Source of the DNA: Rathayibacter sp. VKM Ac-2879
GTDB taxonomy: Bacteria; Actinomycetota; Actinomycetes; Actinomycetales; Microbacteriaceae
Length of the DNA stretch: 64,000 nt
NCBI RefSeq assembly: GCF_015351245.1
Contig: NZ_JADKSO010000001.1
Span: 62,001 to 126,000, forward strand
Direction of reading: 5' to 3'
Positions 32,435-40,873 of this stretch are shown here, piece after piece (position 1 is the first letter of the stretch; each line of letters begins with the position of its first letter). The position numbers were made by a program, and so were the translations under genes. The notes beneath the pieces are model-generated. The model saw only the letters and a program-made list of their open reading frames with translations, was not told the DNA's origin and did no database searches.

Positions 32435-34399
32435 CTACCAGATGACGACGCGATCGCTCGGCGGGAGCCAGAGGGAGTCGCCTTCGGTGACGTCAAAAGT
32501 AGCGTAGAACGCGTCGATGTTGCGGACGATCTGGTTGCAGCGGAACTCAGCCGGAGCGTGCGGATCGATCGCGAGCAGACGGATCGTCTCTTCGTCGCGG
32601 GACGTCTGCTGCCACGCCTGTGCCCACGAGAGGAAGAAGCGCTGCGCGCCGGTCAGCCCGTCGATCACGGCCGGCTCGCGACCCTCGAGCGAGAGGAGGT
32701 AGGCCTTCCACGCGATGCCGAGACCGCCGAGATCGCCGATGTTCTCGCCGATCGTGAGCGCGCCGTTGACGTGGTGGCCGGGCGTCGTGGCCGGGGCGAG
32801 TGCGTCGTACTGCGCGATGAGCGCCTTAGTGCGCTCCTCGAAGGCGGCACGGTCGTCTGCGGTCCACCAGTCGGTGAGGCGGCCGTCGCCGTCGAAGCGC
32901 GAGCCCTGGTCGTCGAAGCCGTGGCCGATCTCGTGGCCGATCACCGCGCCGATGGCGCCGTAGTTGGCGGCATCGTCGCGGTTCTCGTCGAAGAAGGGGT
33001 ACTGCAGGATCGCCGCGGGGAACACGATCTCGTTGAAACCGGGGTTGTAGTACGCGTTGATGGTCTGCGGAGTCATGAACCACTCGTCGCGGTCGAGCGG
33101 ACGCCCGATCTTGCCGAGCTCGCGGTCGAACTCGAACGCGGCCACGCGACGGGAGTTGCCCACCAGATCGGTCGGGTCGATCGACAGGGCGGAGTAGTCG
33201 CGCCAGCGGACGGGATAGCCGATCTTGGGCGTGAACATGGCGAGCTTCTCGAGAGCGCGCTCACGGGTCGCCGCCCCCATCCACTCGAGGTCGACGATCG
33301 AGCGGCGATAGGCCTCGATGAGGTTGGCCACCAGAACATCCATCGCCGATTTGGCACTCTCGGGGAAGTGCCGGGCCACATAGGTGCGGCCCACCGCCTC
33401 GCCGAGCGAGCCCTCGACGAGCGAGACGCCGCGCTTCCAGCGCTCGCGCTTCTGCGGGGTGCCGGTGAGGGTGCGGCCGTAGAAGTCGAAGTTGGCGTCG
33501 ACGAACTCGCTCGAGAGATAGGCGGCGGACCCTCGGACGACCTGCCACGCGAGCCAGTCGCGCCAGGCCGGGAGGCGCTCGTCGGTCAGCAGCCCCGCGA
33601 GACCCTCGATGAAGCTCGGCTGGCGCACGACGACCTCGGCGAGCGCCCCCTCCGGAGCACCCATCGCCGTGAGCCAGACGCCCAGATCGATGCCCGCGGC
33701 GAGCTCCTCGACCTCGGCCCACGTGCGCAGGTTGTAGGTGGCCTGGCTGTCGCGACTGCGGACCTTGTCCCAGTGCGCCGCCGCGATCTCGGTCTCGAGG
33801 GCCATGACGCGTTCGGCTCGCGCCTCGGCGGAGTCGAGGCCCGCGAGGCCGAGCATGCGTGCGACGAAGGGCGTGTAGGCCTCGCGCACCGAGGCGAACT
33901 CCTCCTCGCGGTAGTAGCTCTCGTCGGGCAGACCCAAGCCGCCCTGGTTGACGAAGACGAGGTAGCGCTCGGGGCTGCCCGGGTCGTTGTCGACGAAGAG
34001 GCCGACGAGCCCGGGCACGCCCGAGCGCTCGAACTCGCCGACCGCCCGCAGCAGGCCCGGGATGGAGTCGACGCGGTGCACCGCGGCGAGGTCGTCGGCG
34101 ATCGGCGCGGCACCGAGTTCCTCGGCACGCGCCTCGTCCATGAAGGAGGCGTAGAGGTCGCCGAACAGACGCCCCTCGGTGCCATCCTCGGCCGTCTGCG
34201 CCTCGACGATGATGTCGCGCACGGCCTTCTCGGCCTCCTCCTGGAGGACATGGAAGGAGCCATAGCGCGCCTTGTCGGCGGGGATCTCGGTGCGATCGAT
34301 CCACAGGCCGTTGACGTGGCGGTAGAGATCGTCCTGCGGGCGCGTCGCGGGGTCGAGTTCGGAGAGGTCGATACCGGAGCGAGGCGTCGTCGAGGTCAT
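32435..34399 (-). CDS. M13 family metallopeptidase (PepO/neprilysin-like)
   Basis: 654 aa. GIDLSELDPATRPQDDLYRHVNGLWIDRTEIPADKARYGSF is the usual start of bacterial M13 peptidases. The N-terminal helical domain occupies about 1-400. The zinc catalytic region has NAYYNPGFNEIVFPAAILQYPFF, then VIGHEIGHGFDDQGSRFDGDGRLTDWW (HExxH) and TIGENIGDLGGL (third zinc ligand in ExxxD). The C-terminus ends DSLWLPPSDRVVIW, matching the conserved CxxW-like end. No signal peptide is seen, so the enzyme may be cytosolic, cutting oligopeptides. Leaderless TAGGCT lies 7 bases before the ATG. Confidence 0.93.
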   Translation of the reverse strand: MTSTTPRSGIDLSELDPATRPQDDLYRHVNGLWIDRTEIPADKARYGSFHVLQEEAEKAVRDIIVEAQTAEDGTEGRLFGDLYASFMDEARAEELGAAPIADDLAAVHRVDSIPGLLRAVGEFERSGVPGLVGLFVDNDPGSPERYLVFVNQGGLGLPDESYYREEEFASVREAYTPFVARMLGLAGLDSAEARAERVMALETEIAAAHWDKVRSRDSQATYNLRTWAEVEELAAGIDLGVWLTAMGAPEGALAEVVVRQPSFIEGLAGLLTDERLPAWRDWLAWQVVRGSAAYLSSEFVDANFDFYGRTLTGTPQKRERWKRGVSLVEGSLGEAVGRTYVARHFPESAKSAMDVLVANLIEAYRRSIVDLEWMGAATRERALEKLAMFTPKIGYPVRWRDYSALSIDPTDLVGNSRRVAAFEFDRELGKIGRPLDRDEWFMTPQTINAYYNPGFNEIVFPAAILQYPFFDENRDDAANYGAIGAVIGHEIGHGFDDQGSRFDGDGRLTDWWTADDRAAFEERTKALIAQYDALAPATTPGHHVNGALTIGENIGDLGGLGIAWKAYLLSLEGREPAVIDGLTGAQRFFLSWAQAWQQTSRDEETIRLLAIDPHAPAEFRCNQIVRNIDAFYATFDVTEGDSLWLPPSDRVVIW

Positions 34400-34406
34400 G
34401 GCGGAC

Positions 34407-34412
34407 AGCCTA
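34407..34412 (-). promoter_or_regulatory. -10 hexamer, leaderless start of M13 peptidase
   Basis: TAGGCT on the minus strand ends 7 bases before the ATG at 34399. Confidence 0.55.
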
Positions 34413-34504
34413 CGACCGGGCACCGACACGGAGCCTCCGACGAGGGAAGGATGTCGCCGCGCACGCCCGGATCACGGAAGGGGGCGTGCGCGACGAGCCT
34501 CGGC

Positions 34505-35362
34505 TCAGCGTCCGAGCTGTTCCTCGACGAAGCGGCGGATCGGCGTGGTCGAGTGCCCGATCAAGCGCGCGAGCGAGCCATCGGTCTCGCCGAGCAGGCC
34601 CTCGGCGATGTTGGTGTCGAGGCCGACGACGAAGCCGACCGCGCCCTCCGGGACGCCCGCCTCGGCGAGGAGGCGCGCATGCTCCTCCGCGGACACGTGC
34701 GTGATGGCGGTCTCGCGCCCCGCGACCTCGCCGACCAGCGCGGCGAGCTCGTCGACGCTCCATGCCGCGTCGCCCGAGAGCTCGTGCACCGTGCCCACGA
34801 GGGAGGCGTCGGCCAGGGCGATCGCGGCGGCCTCGGCGTAGTCGGCGCGCGCTGCACTCGACACGCGACCCTCACCGGCGCTAGAGAGCGTGGTGCCGGT
34901 GGCGGCGAGCTCAGCGACCGTCTGCGCGTAGTTCTCGTTGTACCAGCCGTTGCGGAGGATCGTGGCGGGGACGCCCGCGGCGGCGATCGCCTCCTCCGTG
35001 GCCTTGTGGTCGGGGGCCAGCAGCAACGGGCTGGTCGTCGCCTTCGGGGCGCTGGTGTAGACCAGGCGGGCGCCGGCACGAGCGATCGCCTCGATCACGG
35101 CCGTGTGCTGAGCGACGCGCTTGCCCACCTCCGACCCCGAGACCAAGAGGACCGCCTCGGCGCCGGCGAAGGCCGCGTCGAGCGAGGCCGGGTCGTCGAA
35201 GTCGGCGACTGCGGTGTGGACTCCGAGCTCGGCGAGCCCGGCGAGCTTCGCGGCGTCGCGACCGGTGGCGACGAGGTCGGAGGCGGAGATGCCGCGGGAG
35301 AGCAGGTGGTCGAGGGCGAGGCGGCCGAGGTGGCCGGTGGCTCCGGTGACGACGAGGGTCAT
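34505..35362 (-). CDS. NmrA-like SDR oxidoreductase (QOR2/YtfG type)
   Basis: 285 aa. TLVVTGATGHLGRLALDHLLSRG is an extended-SDR Rossmann start (TGATGxLG), followed by VATGRDAAKLAGLAELGVHTAVADFDDPASLDAAFAGAEAVLLVSG. LVYTSAPKATTSPLLLAPDHKATEEAIAAAGVPATILRNGWYNENYAQTV has the substrate-domain start, with ILRNGWYNEN shared with YtfG-type NADPH quinone reductases. RISSAARADYAEAAAIAL-like text then supports the family. The probable job is reduction of quinones with NADPH. It lies 105 bases upstream of the M13 gene on the same strand, but that gene has its own promoter. Confidence 0.88.
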   Translation of the reverse strand: MTLVVTGATGHLGRLALDHLLSRGISASDLVATGRDAAKLAGLAELGVHTAVADFDDPASLDAAFAGAEAVLLVSGSEVGKRVAQHTAVIEAIARAGARLVYTSAPKATTSPLLLAPDHKATEEAIAAAGVPATILRNGWYNENYAQTVAELAATGTTLSSAGEGRVSSAARADYAEAAAIALADASLVGTVHELSGDAAWSVDELAALVGEVAGRETAITHVSAEEHARLLAEAGVPEGAVGFVVGLDTNIAEGLLGETDGSLARLIGHSTTPIRRFVEEQLGR

Positions 35363-35527
35363 GAGGGTCCTTCCGTGCAGGTGCGGCGGGCTCTGCGCCG
35401 CCGTGGGGTGCAACCGAGGCGTGCCGGGGATGCTTCCCTCGCGAGGGCCCGAAAGCCGACGCACGGGCTTCGACGCCGCCCGTCCGGCGAGTTCACTGCA
35501 TCCTCGTCCGCGGCGTCCAGGAAGGCG

Positions 35528-35533
35528 TACAGT
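35528..35533 (+). promoter_or_regulatory. -10 hexamer, leaderless start of small protein
   Basis: TACAGT ends 6 bases before the ATG at 35540; supports a real gene and a leaderless message. Confidence 0.5.
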
Positions 35534-35539
35534 CCGACT

Positions 35540-35830
35540 ATGAGTGCACAGACCAGAACGACACCGGTCATCGCCGGCGGGCACGTCGCACCACAACTCC
35601 CTCTTGTCCTCTCCCCGACGACGACCGCGAACGGGCGCGATAGCGGCCCTCTCGCGGCGAAGGAGGCGCGTCGCTTCGTCCAGTTCTGGAAGTCCTACGA
35701 CGCGGACCCCGTCTCACGCACCGCGTGGGCGGATGCCGCCCACCGGGCGTGGCTGGACCCGGGGATTGGTCGCCGTGACGTACCGGACGTCGATCGGTGG
35801 AACGACGAGGGCGGCGCGGACCCGGAGTGA
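35540..35830 (+). CDS. Small protein of unknown function
   Basis: 96 aa, soluble. The first half is Thr/Pro-rich and probably flexible; the second half (AAKEARRFVQFWKSYDADPVSRTAWADAAHRAWLDP) is amphipathic helical with several Trp residues. A -10 hexamer 6 bases before the ATG gives the gene good support despite its size. A longer open frame runs through it from far upstream, but that is the shadow of minus-strand genes. I recognise no family. Confidence 0.6.
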   Translation: MSAQTRTTPVIAGGHVAPQLPLVLSPTTTANGRDSGPLAAKEARRFVQFWKSYDADPVSRTAWADAAHRAWLDPGIGRRDVPDVDRWNDEGGADPE

Positions 35831-35856
35831 CGCCTGCGACCGGAGGCGTGGCGTCG

Positions 35857-36642
35857 TCACGATGTCGGATGACGGTCGAGGAAGTCGGTCGTGTGTGAGA
35901 CCGAGAAGGCGCTCAGCGCGCTCTGCGCCAGCGCGAGTTCCTCTTCGTCCAGCCGCTGCCTCGCGGAGGCGGACGGCATGTATTTGCCGAGGAACATCGC
36001 CCGCAGCGAGGTGAGCCTCACGCGCCATCGCCAGCCCGACACCGCGCTCACTAGGACGACTCCCGATCGGCTCAATTCCTTGTTCCGGTGCAGGGGGCTC
36101 GTCCGGTAGTAGGTGCAGGCTCCCGCGCCCAGTCGTCGCACGCGCATTCCCCACCGATAGCCGAGTTTCGCGGACCTCAGCAAGATGAACGGATCGAGGC
36201 GCGCGGCGAGCTCGATGACACGAGGATGCGTCTGGCCGTGCAGGTCTCGCTCCCTCACCGCACCCTGATCGATGAGAGCCGCGATGTCATTGAGCCGGTT
36301 GACCAACTGGATCGCGCTGCTCACTCCCTCGTCCGTCATGCTGTGCCCCTCGTCGAGGAAGTCGTTCAACCGCCCCGTGCACGTCGTGGATCGCGGAATA
36401 GGGAAAGCGGCGTAGACCTCCCGGGCGAGCGCCCGGAAGTCCGGGTCGCGGAGCTCCTCGATCACGCGGAGCAACGACTCGCTCCGCCGCTGCAGGACGA
36501 CTCGACGCAGGCTGAGGACCGCGACGGGGACGGTGACGATGACGCTCGCGGAGCTGAGGATCCCCAAGACCTGGGCGATGGTCGTCAACGTCGGGTCCGC
36601 CTCGACGGCCGAGACCACCGACGTGAGTATCTGCTGGTGCAT
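35857..36642 (-). CDS. DUF4760-like membrane-anchored protein, unknown
   Basis: 261 aa from an ATG preceded by a G-run (GGGGGG, two bases away). One transmembrane helix near residues 22-45 (LTTIAQVLGILSSASVIVTVPVAVLSL) is followed by a basic segment and a mostly helical cytoplasmic domain. RRSESLLRVIEELRDPDFRALAREVYAAF and MTDEGVSSAIQLVNRLNDIAALIDQGAVRERDL resemble the DUF4760 arrangement of a membrane helix and a helical bundle. The second half (LGYRWGMRVRRLGAGACTYYRTSPLHR) is more variable. Role unknown. It is convergent with the small protein gene and divergent from phoX. Confidence 0.65.
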   Translation of the reverse strand: MHQQILTSVVSAVEADPTLTTIAQVLGILSSASVIVTVPVAVLSLRRVVLQRRSESLLRVIEELRDPDFRALAREVYAAFPIPRSTTCTGRLNDFLDEGHSMTDEGVSSAIQLVNRLNDIAALIDQGAVRERDLHGQTHPRVIELAARLDPFILLRSAKLGYRWGMRVRRLGAGACTYYRTSPLHRNKELSRSGVVLVSAVSGWRWRVRLTSLRAMFLGKYMPSASARQRLDEEELALAQSALSAFSVSHTTDFLDRHPTS

Positions 36643-36770
36643 GGCCCCCCAAGCTGGAGCGACGGATCGCCGGACGACGATCGACCTCACCGCCGGGTGT
36701 CGCGACACCAGATCCTGGCATCCGCGGCGTGGCGGCGCCAGTCCCGTCAGCCAGGTCACCCTCGCCTTCG

Positions 36771-36786
36771 TGTGAAAACGTTCACA
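36771..36786. promoter_or_regulatory. Palindromic operator upstream of phoX
   Basis: TGTGAAAACGTTCACA, perfect 6-bp arms around AACG. It matches the cre/LacI-type pattern TGWNANCGNTNWCA at every defined base and also the TGTGA-N6-TCACA form of CRP sites. The overlapping GTTCACATTCC and GTTTAGGGGGA form a weak two-repeat PHO-box-like array. Which regulator binds is open. Confidence 0.5.
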
Positions 36787-36880
36787 TTCCGTTTAGGGGG
36801 ACGTCTCCGGCGAGTGACATCTCGGTCCCCTCCGCCTGTTTTCCTCGGTCGCACCCTCTGCCTGCGACCGAAGGACTCCC

Positions 36881-39271
36881 ATGTCAGACACCGCCCGTCG
36901 TCCGCTCCTCCTCCCCATGGCGGGGCACGTGCGCGGCAAGCGCAGCCCCGTCACCTGCGCCCTCAAGTGCGCGAACGCGTGCTCGACCGCGACCTGCAAC
37001 ACCTCGCACAACGGCTACTTCCGCGACATCGTCTCGTCGCAGCTCTCGCGCCGCAGCGCGCTCGGCCTGGGCCTCGCCGGCGCGGTCACCGTCGCCGTGG
37101 CGTCGGCGGGAGGCGCGCCCACGGCGGAGGCGGCCGTCGCGGGAGCCGCGCCCGGCGCCTCCCCGCTCGCCTTCACCCCGATCGCCCCGGTCCCCTACAC
37201 GGTCGACGAGTTCACCGTCCCGCAGGGCTTCGCCTGGCGCCCGATCATCCGTTGGGGCGACCCCCTCTTCGCCGACAGCCCCTCCTTCGACATCGAGAAC
37301 CAGACAGAGGCGGCGCAGGCCGCGCAATTCGGCTACAACAACGACTACACCGACATCGTCGAGATCCCCGGCTCGAAGCGCCTGCGTGCGCTGCTCGTGG
37401 TCAACCACGAGTACACCAACGAGAACATCATGTTTCCGGCGGCGCAGCTGGAGTCGGAGCCGGAGCGAGTCCGGGCCGTCGCCCGCGCCGCCCACGGACT
37501 CAGCGTGGTCGAGCTCGTCCGCACCGCCGTCGACCGCCCCTGGTCGTACGTGCGCGGCGGCCAGCACAACCGGCGCTACCTCATCGACACGCCCTACGAG
37601 ATCACGGGTGCTGCGGCGGGATCCGAGCTGGTGAAGACCGTGGCCGACCCCGAGGGTCGGACCGTCCTCGGCACGCTCGGCAACTGCTCCGGAGGCACCA
37701 CCCCGTGGGGCACGATCCTCTCGGGCGAGGAGAACTTCAACGGCTACTTCCGCGCCACTGCGACCAGCGCGGCGGAGAAGCGCTACGGACTCGCCGACGC
37801 CGCCACCTCCCGCGAGTGGGAGCTCGACGACCCCCGTTTCGACGCCCGCACCGCGGGCTACGAGAACGAGCCCAACCGCTTCGGCTGGATCGTCGAGTTC
37901 GATCCCTTCGACCCCACGTCGACTCCCAAGAAGCACACCGCCCTCGGCCGCCTCAAGCACGAGGGCGCCAACGTCATCATCGCTCCGGACGGCCGCGTGG
38001 TCGCCTACCAGGGCGACGACGAGCGCTTCGACTACCTCTACAAGTTCGTCTCGAAGAAGCGCTACATCGAGGGCGACCGTGCGCACAACAAGACACTGCT
38101 CGAGGAGGGTGACCTCTACGTCGCGGCGTTCACCGGCGACTCCCCCGTCGCCGAGATCACCGGGACCGGCGCGGTCCCCTCCGACGGCGGCTTCGACGGC
38201 ATCGGCGAATGGCTGCCGCTCGTCGTGGGCGGCGTCTCGGCCATCGCCGGGATGAGCGTCGCGGAGGTGCTCGTGCACACCCGCATGGCGGCCGACATCG
38301 CCGGCGCGACCAAGATGGACCGCTGCGAAGACGTGCAGCCGAGCCTCGTCAGCGGACGGATCTACGTAGCCTGCACCAACAACTCCAGCCGCGGCACCGC
38401 GGGCAAGGAGGGGCCGACCGAGATCAACCCGCGTACCGAGAACCGCGACGGGCACATCGTCGAGATCATCGAGGACGGAGGCGACCAGACGGGCCGGACC
38501 TTCACCTGGAACCTGGTCATGCTCTGCGGCGACCAGGCACAGGGTGACGCGGTCTACTTCTCGGGATTCCCGGCCGACAAGGTCTCGCCGATCTCGTGCC
38601 CGGACAACCTGGCCTTCGACTCCGTCGGCAACCTCTGGATCTCGACCGACGGTGCGCCCAGCGGCATCGGCTACAACGATGGCCTGTTCAAGGTGACTCT
38701 GGACGGCCCCGATCGCGGCAACGTCCAGCAGTTCCTCTCCGTACCCCGCGACGCCGAGACGTGCGGCCCGATCGTCCACGACCTCGACCAGCACGTCTTC
38801 GTCGCCGTGCAGCACCCGGGCGAGGAGGGCACCTTCGAGGAGCCGCACTCGTACTTCCCCGACTTCGCGGCCTCGGGAGCGATCGCGGCCGGAACGGTGG
38901 CGGCACCGCGTCCGGCGATCGTGCAGATCCTGCCGGCGTCGCAGCTCGTCGAGCCCACCCCCACCCCGACGGTCGGCCCGACGACGACGCCGACCGCCAC
39001 TCCGACGGCGACGCCGACCGCCTCGCCCACCGCAGGTCCGACGGCGACGCCGACCGGCACTCCGACGGCTGCGCCCACGTCGACTCCGACGGGCACCGCC
39101 GTACCCCTGCCGACCGGTGGGAGCGGCGGCCCGCTGGCGTCGACGGGCGTCGAGACGGTGGGCGTCGTGGCGGGAGCGGCAGCCTTGCTCGCCGCCGGCG
39201 CGAGCGCCCTCGGCTTCGGTGCGCGCCGACGTGCGGCCGACAAGCGCTCGGAGGCCGAGCCCGAGGCCTGA
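36881..39271 (+). CDS. phoX: PhoX-type alkaline phosphatase, Tat-exported and LAxTG-anchored
   Basis: 796 aa. SRRSALGLGLAGAVTVAVASAGG (from about residue 57) is a twin-arginine signal set in a long N-terminus, as in PhoX proteins (DUF839). The catalytic beta-propeller spans about 95-680: LVVNHEYTNENIM, GTLGNCSGGTTPWGTILSGEENFNGYF, YENEPNRFGWIVEFDPFDPTSTPKKHTALGR and CPDNLAFDSVGNLWISTDG. PhoX uses Fe(III) and Ca to hydrolyse phosphate esters outside the cell. A Pro/Thr repeat (EPTPTPTVGPTTTPTATPT onward) then leads to PLASTG, a membrane helix and an Arg-rich tail, the layout of a class E sortase LAxTG signal. Confidence 0.9.
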   Translation: MSDTARRPLLLPMAGHVRGKRSPVTCALKCANACSTATCNTSHNGYFRDIVSSQLSRRSALGLGLAGAVTVAVASAGGAPTAEAAVAGAAPGASPLAFTPIAPVPYTVDEFTVPQGFAWRPIIRWGDPLFADSPSFDIENQTEAAQAAQFGYNNDYTDIVEIPGSKRLRALLVVNHEYTNENIMFPAAQLESEPERVRAVARAAHGLSVVELVRTAVDRPWSYVRGGQHNRRYLIDTPYEITGAAAGSELVKTVADPEGRTVLGTLGNCSGGTTPWGTILSGEENFNGYFRATATSAAEKRYGLADAATSREWELDDPRFDARTAGYENEPNRFGWIVEFDPFDPTSTPKKHTALGRLKHEGANVIIAPDGRVVAYQGDDERFDYLYKFVSKKRYIEGDRAHNKTLLEEGDLYVAAFTGDSPVAEITGTGAVPSDGGFDGIGEWLPLVVGGVSAIAGMSVAEVLVHTRMAADIAGATKMDRCEDVQPSLVSGRIYVACTNNSSRGTAGKEGPTEINPRTENRDGHIVEIIEDGGDQTGRTFTWNLVMLCGDQAQGDAVYFSGFPADKVSPISCPDNLAFDSVGNLWISTDGAPSGIGYNDGLFKVTLDGPDRGNVQQFLSVPRDAETCGPIVHDLDQHVFVAVQHPGEEGTFEEPHSYFPDFAASGAIAAGTVAAPRPAIVQILPASQLVEPTPTPTVGPTTTPTATPTATPTASPTAGPTATPTGTPTAAPTSTPTGTAVPLPTGGSGGPLASTGVETVGVVAGAAALLAAGASALGFGARRRAADKRSEAEPEA

Positions 39272-39320
39272 TGCGGCCGGGCGGCGGAGCGGACCCTCCG
39301 TCGCCCCTCCGGTCGTGCGC

Positions 39321-39326
39321 TAGGTT
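39321..39326 (+). promoter_or_regulatory. -10 hexamer, leaderless start of PAP2 gene
   Basis: TAGGTT ends 7 bases before the ATG at 39334; no ribosome binding site. Confidence 0.45.
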
Positions 39327-39333
39327 GATCGCG

Positions 39334-39855
39334 ATGTCGACCCTCAGGAGCCGCGAGTCGGCGCTCATCGTCGGCGTGCAGCGCGCGCCGCTGACGCGCC
39401 CTCTCCTCCCCGTGGCCCGTGGGCTGAGCCTCTTCGGCGAGCACGCCGCGGGCTGGCTGCTCCTCGGGGTGATCGGGGCCCTCGTCGATCCGTCGCGGTG
39501 TGGGGCGTGGGCGCTCTGCGACGTCGCGATCGTGGTGGCGCACGGGCTGTCGATCGTGGTCAAGCGTCTCGTGCGCCGTCCCCGCCCCGCCGGCGAGGGG
39601 GTGGAGGTGCGCGGCACGGCCCCGAGCAAGCTCAGCTTCCCGAGTTCGCACGCCTCGTCGACCACCGCCGCCGCGATCGTGTTCGCGGTGATGCTGCCGA
39701 TGCTGTGGCCCGTCGCGGTGATCGTCGTGGTGGTGATGCTGCTCTCGCGGCTCGCGCTCGGCATGCACTTCCCGACAGATGTGCTCGCCGGCGCGGTGCT
39801 CGGCGCCCTGTCGGCGGTGGCGGTTCTGCCGCTGCTGCCGCTCGTGTCGTCCTAG
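39334..39855 (+). CDS. PAP2-family membrane phosphatase
   Basis: 173 aa with about five membrane helices. The acid phosphatase motifs are complete: KRLVRRPRP (motif 1), FPSSHASSTTAAA (motif 2) and SRLALGMHFPTDVLAGAVLG (motif 3). Its size and order match Rv3807c-like phosphatases that act on decaprenyl-phosphoryl-5-phosphoribose, and a ubiA/dprE1/dprE2 set lies 6 kb downstream; this link is inference. An insertion sequence begins at the third base of its TAG stop. Removing the element would still leave TAG (TA plus the G that follows the right end), so the protein is unchanged. Undecaprenyl-diphosphate phosphatase is an alternative role. Confidence 0.88.
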   Translation: MSTLRSRESALIVGVQRAPLTRPLLPVARGLSLFGEHAAGWLLLGVIGALVDPSRCGAWALCDVAIVVAHGLSIVVKRLVRRPRPAGEGVEVRGTAPSKLSFPSSHASSTTAAAIVFAVMLPMLWPVAVIVVVVMLLSRLALGMHFPTDVLAGAVLGALSAVAVLPLLPLVSS

Positions 39856-39870
39856 AGCGTGTTGCTAAAC
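39855..39870 (+). repeat. Left terminal inverted repeat of the IS
   Basis: GAGCGTGTTGCTAAAC; its first G is also the last base of the PAP2 stop codon. Confidence 0.85.
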
Positions 39871-39891
39871 ACATTTCGGTGGTTCGCGGGT

Positions 39892-40498
39892 GTGTCGCGT
39901 GATGTGATTTCCGATGAGGCCTGGGCTGTGATCGGTCCGTTGTTCCCGGGGGTGAATTCGACCGGTCGGCCGCCGGTGGATCGTTGCTCGGTCGTTGAGG
40001 CGACGGCGTGGCGGTTTCGCACGGGAGCGTCGTGGCGTGATGTGCCGGAGCAGTTCGGGAACTGGAACACGATCTACAAGAACGTCAACCGCTGGGCCGA
40101 CCAGGGCGTCTGGGCGCAGGTGCTGGAGAGAGTGCAGTCTCCTGCGCAGCAGTCCGGCGACCTGGACGGGGTCGCATCGATCGATTCCACGATTGTGCGC
40201 GTGCATCAGCACGGCGCGACCCTCCCGTGGGTCACGGGGGGCTCTGCAGAATGACAAGAAATTCGGTGACGAGCCACCCGATCATACGATCGGCCGTTCC
40301 CGTGGCGGGTTGACGACGACTTCGGTCACGACCAACGCGACCGTTACCGCGGTCGTCACGTCGTCGAGCGATGTTTCAACACGCTCAAGCAATGGCGCGG
40401 CATCGCGATGAGATCAGACAAACTCGCCCGCAACTACCACGTGGGTCTTTGCCGTGCCGCGACCCTGCACTGGCGTATCAGCAGTCCCAGGGCCCCTG
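39892..40498 (+). pseudogene. IS5/IS427 transposase, internally deleted
   Basis: The first reading frame begins at GTG 39892 (the frame is also open from GTG 39859 inside the left repeat) and gives VSRDVISDEAWAVIGPLFPG, RTGASWRDVPEQFGNWNTIY and SIDSTIVRVHQHGA with the first catalytic Asp. It stops at 40254, where a programmed or real frameshift into LQNDKKFGDEPPDHTIGRSRGGLTT is normal for this group. At about 40313-40318 the reading jumps straight to DFGHDQRDRYRGRHVVERCFNTLKQWRGIAMRSDK, the extreme C-terminal part with the catalytic Glu. The roughly 110 residues between, including the second Asp, are gone and the frame is broken. Non-functional. Confidence 0.85.
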
Positions 40499-40792
40499 CT
40501 ATCCCCGCTCAATCAACGTGACCCGAGCGGGGCCGTCACGGAAAGGCGGGCTCGTCGCATCGGCTTCAACCATGTGCGCCGTTACCTCGTGGGCCGAGAG
40601 CGCGTCGTGCGATGACCACCACTCGAGGATGACGAAGCGATCCTTATCGCCAACGACAGGATGCAGCTCGTAGCTCAAGCAACCGGCCTCGGCTCGCACA
40701 AGAGGAGCAATCCGATTGAAAAGCTTAACCTGTTCGTTCGCGAGGCCCGCCTGCACCCGGACCGAGACGATGACACCAACTGACTTGTCCAC
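40499..40792 (-). CDS. Antibiotic-biosynthesis-monooxygenase (YgiN-like) passenger gene
   Basis: 97 aa. VGVIVSVRVQAGLANEQVKLFNRIAPLVRAEAGCLSYELHPVVGDKDRFVILEWWSSHDALSAHE is a full ABM ferredoxin-like barrel, with G-C-L-x-Y-E-L-H and F-x-I-L-E-W-W as in quinol monooxygenases of the YgiN type. The GTG start has AGGA at 8 bases. It lies inside the insertion sequence in opposite orientation. Its stop codon touches the tail of the transposase remnant, and only 64 bases separate its start from the right terminal repeat. It may oxidise quinols or degrade an aromatic compound. The sequence is intact and probably expressed from its own promoter. Confidence 0.8.
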   Translation of the reverse strand: MDKSVGVIVSVRVQAGLANEQVKLFNRIAPLVRAEAGCLSYELHPVVGDKDRFVILEWWSSHDALSAHEVTAHMVEADATSPPFRDGPARVTLIERG

Positions 40793-40855
40793 ACTGAAAT
40801 CCTCAGGGCCATCTGGTTCGCGTTGGAGCCTTCACCCACCAGGATACGTAAGGCG

Positions 40856-40871
40856 GTTTAGCAACACGCCC
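40856..40871 (-). repeat. Right terminal inverted repeat of the IS
   Basis: GTTTAGCAACACGCCC, complementary to the left end except one base, followed by the duplicated TA. Confidence 0.85.
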
Positions 40872-40873
40872 TA

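Larger units (their letters stand above)
39855..40871 (+). mobile_element. IS5/IS427-type insertion sequence with passenger gene
   Basis: 1017 bp bounded by terminal inverted repeats GAGCGTGTTGCTAAAC (39855-39870) and GTTTAGCAACACGCCC (40856-40871), one mismatch in 16. A TA target duplication flanks it (39853-39854 and 40872-40873) within C-TA-G, the YTAR target of the IS427 group. Inside are the start and end of a transposase joined by a large internal deletion, and an oppositely oriented monooxygenase gene. The element cannot make active transposase but has intact ends, so movement by a related enzyme in trans is possible. Confidence 0.85.

Noticed and set aside
31373-35830. A 1485-codon open frame on the plus strand
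   Set aside because: It runs antisense to the beta-lactamase-fold, M13 and NmrA genes, which have clear family motifs. The open frame is a GC-driven shadow; only its last 97 codons (from 35540) have promoter and start support.
36781-36802. A true PHO box upstream of phoX
   Set aside because: Only GTTCA in the first repeat fits; the second repeat is poor. The palindrome is the stronger signal.
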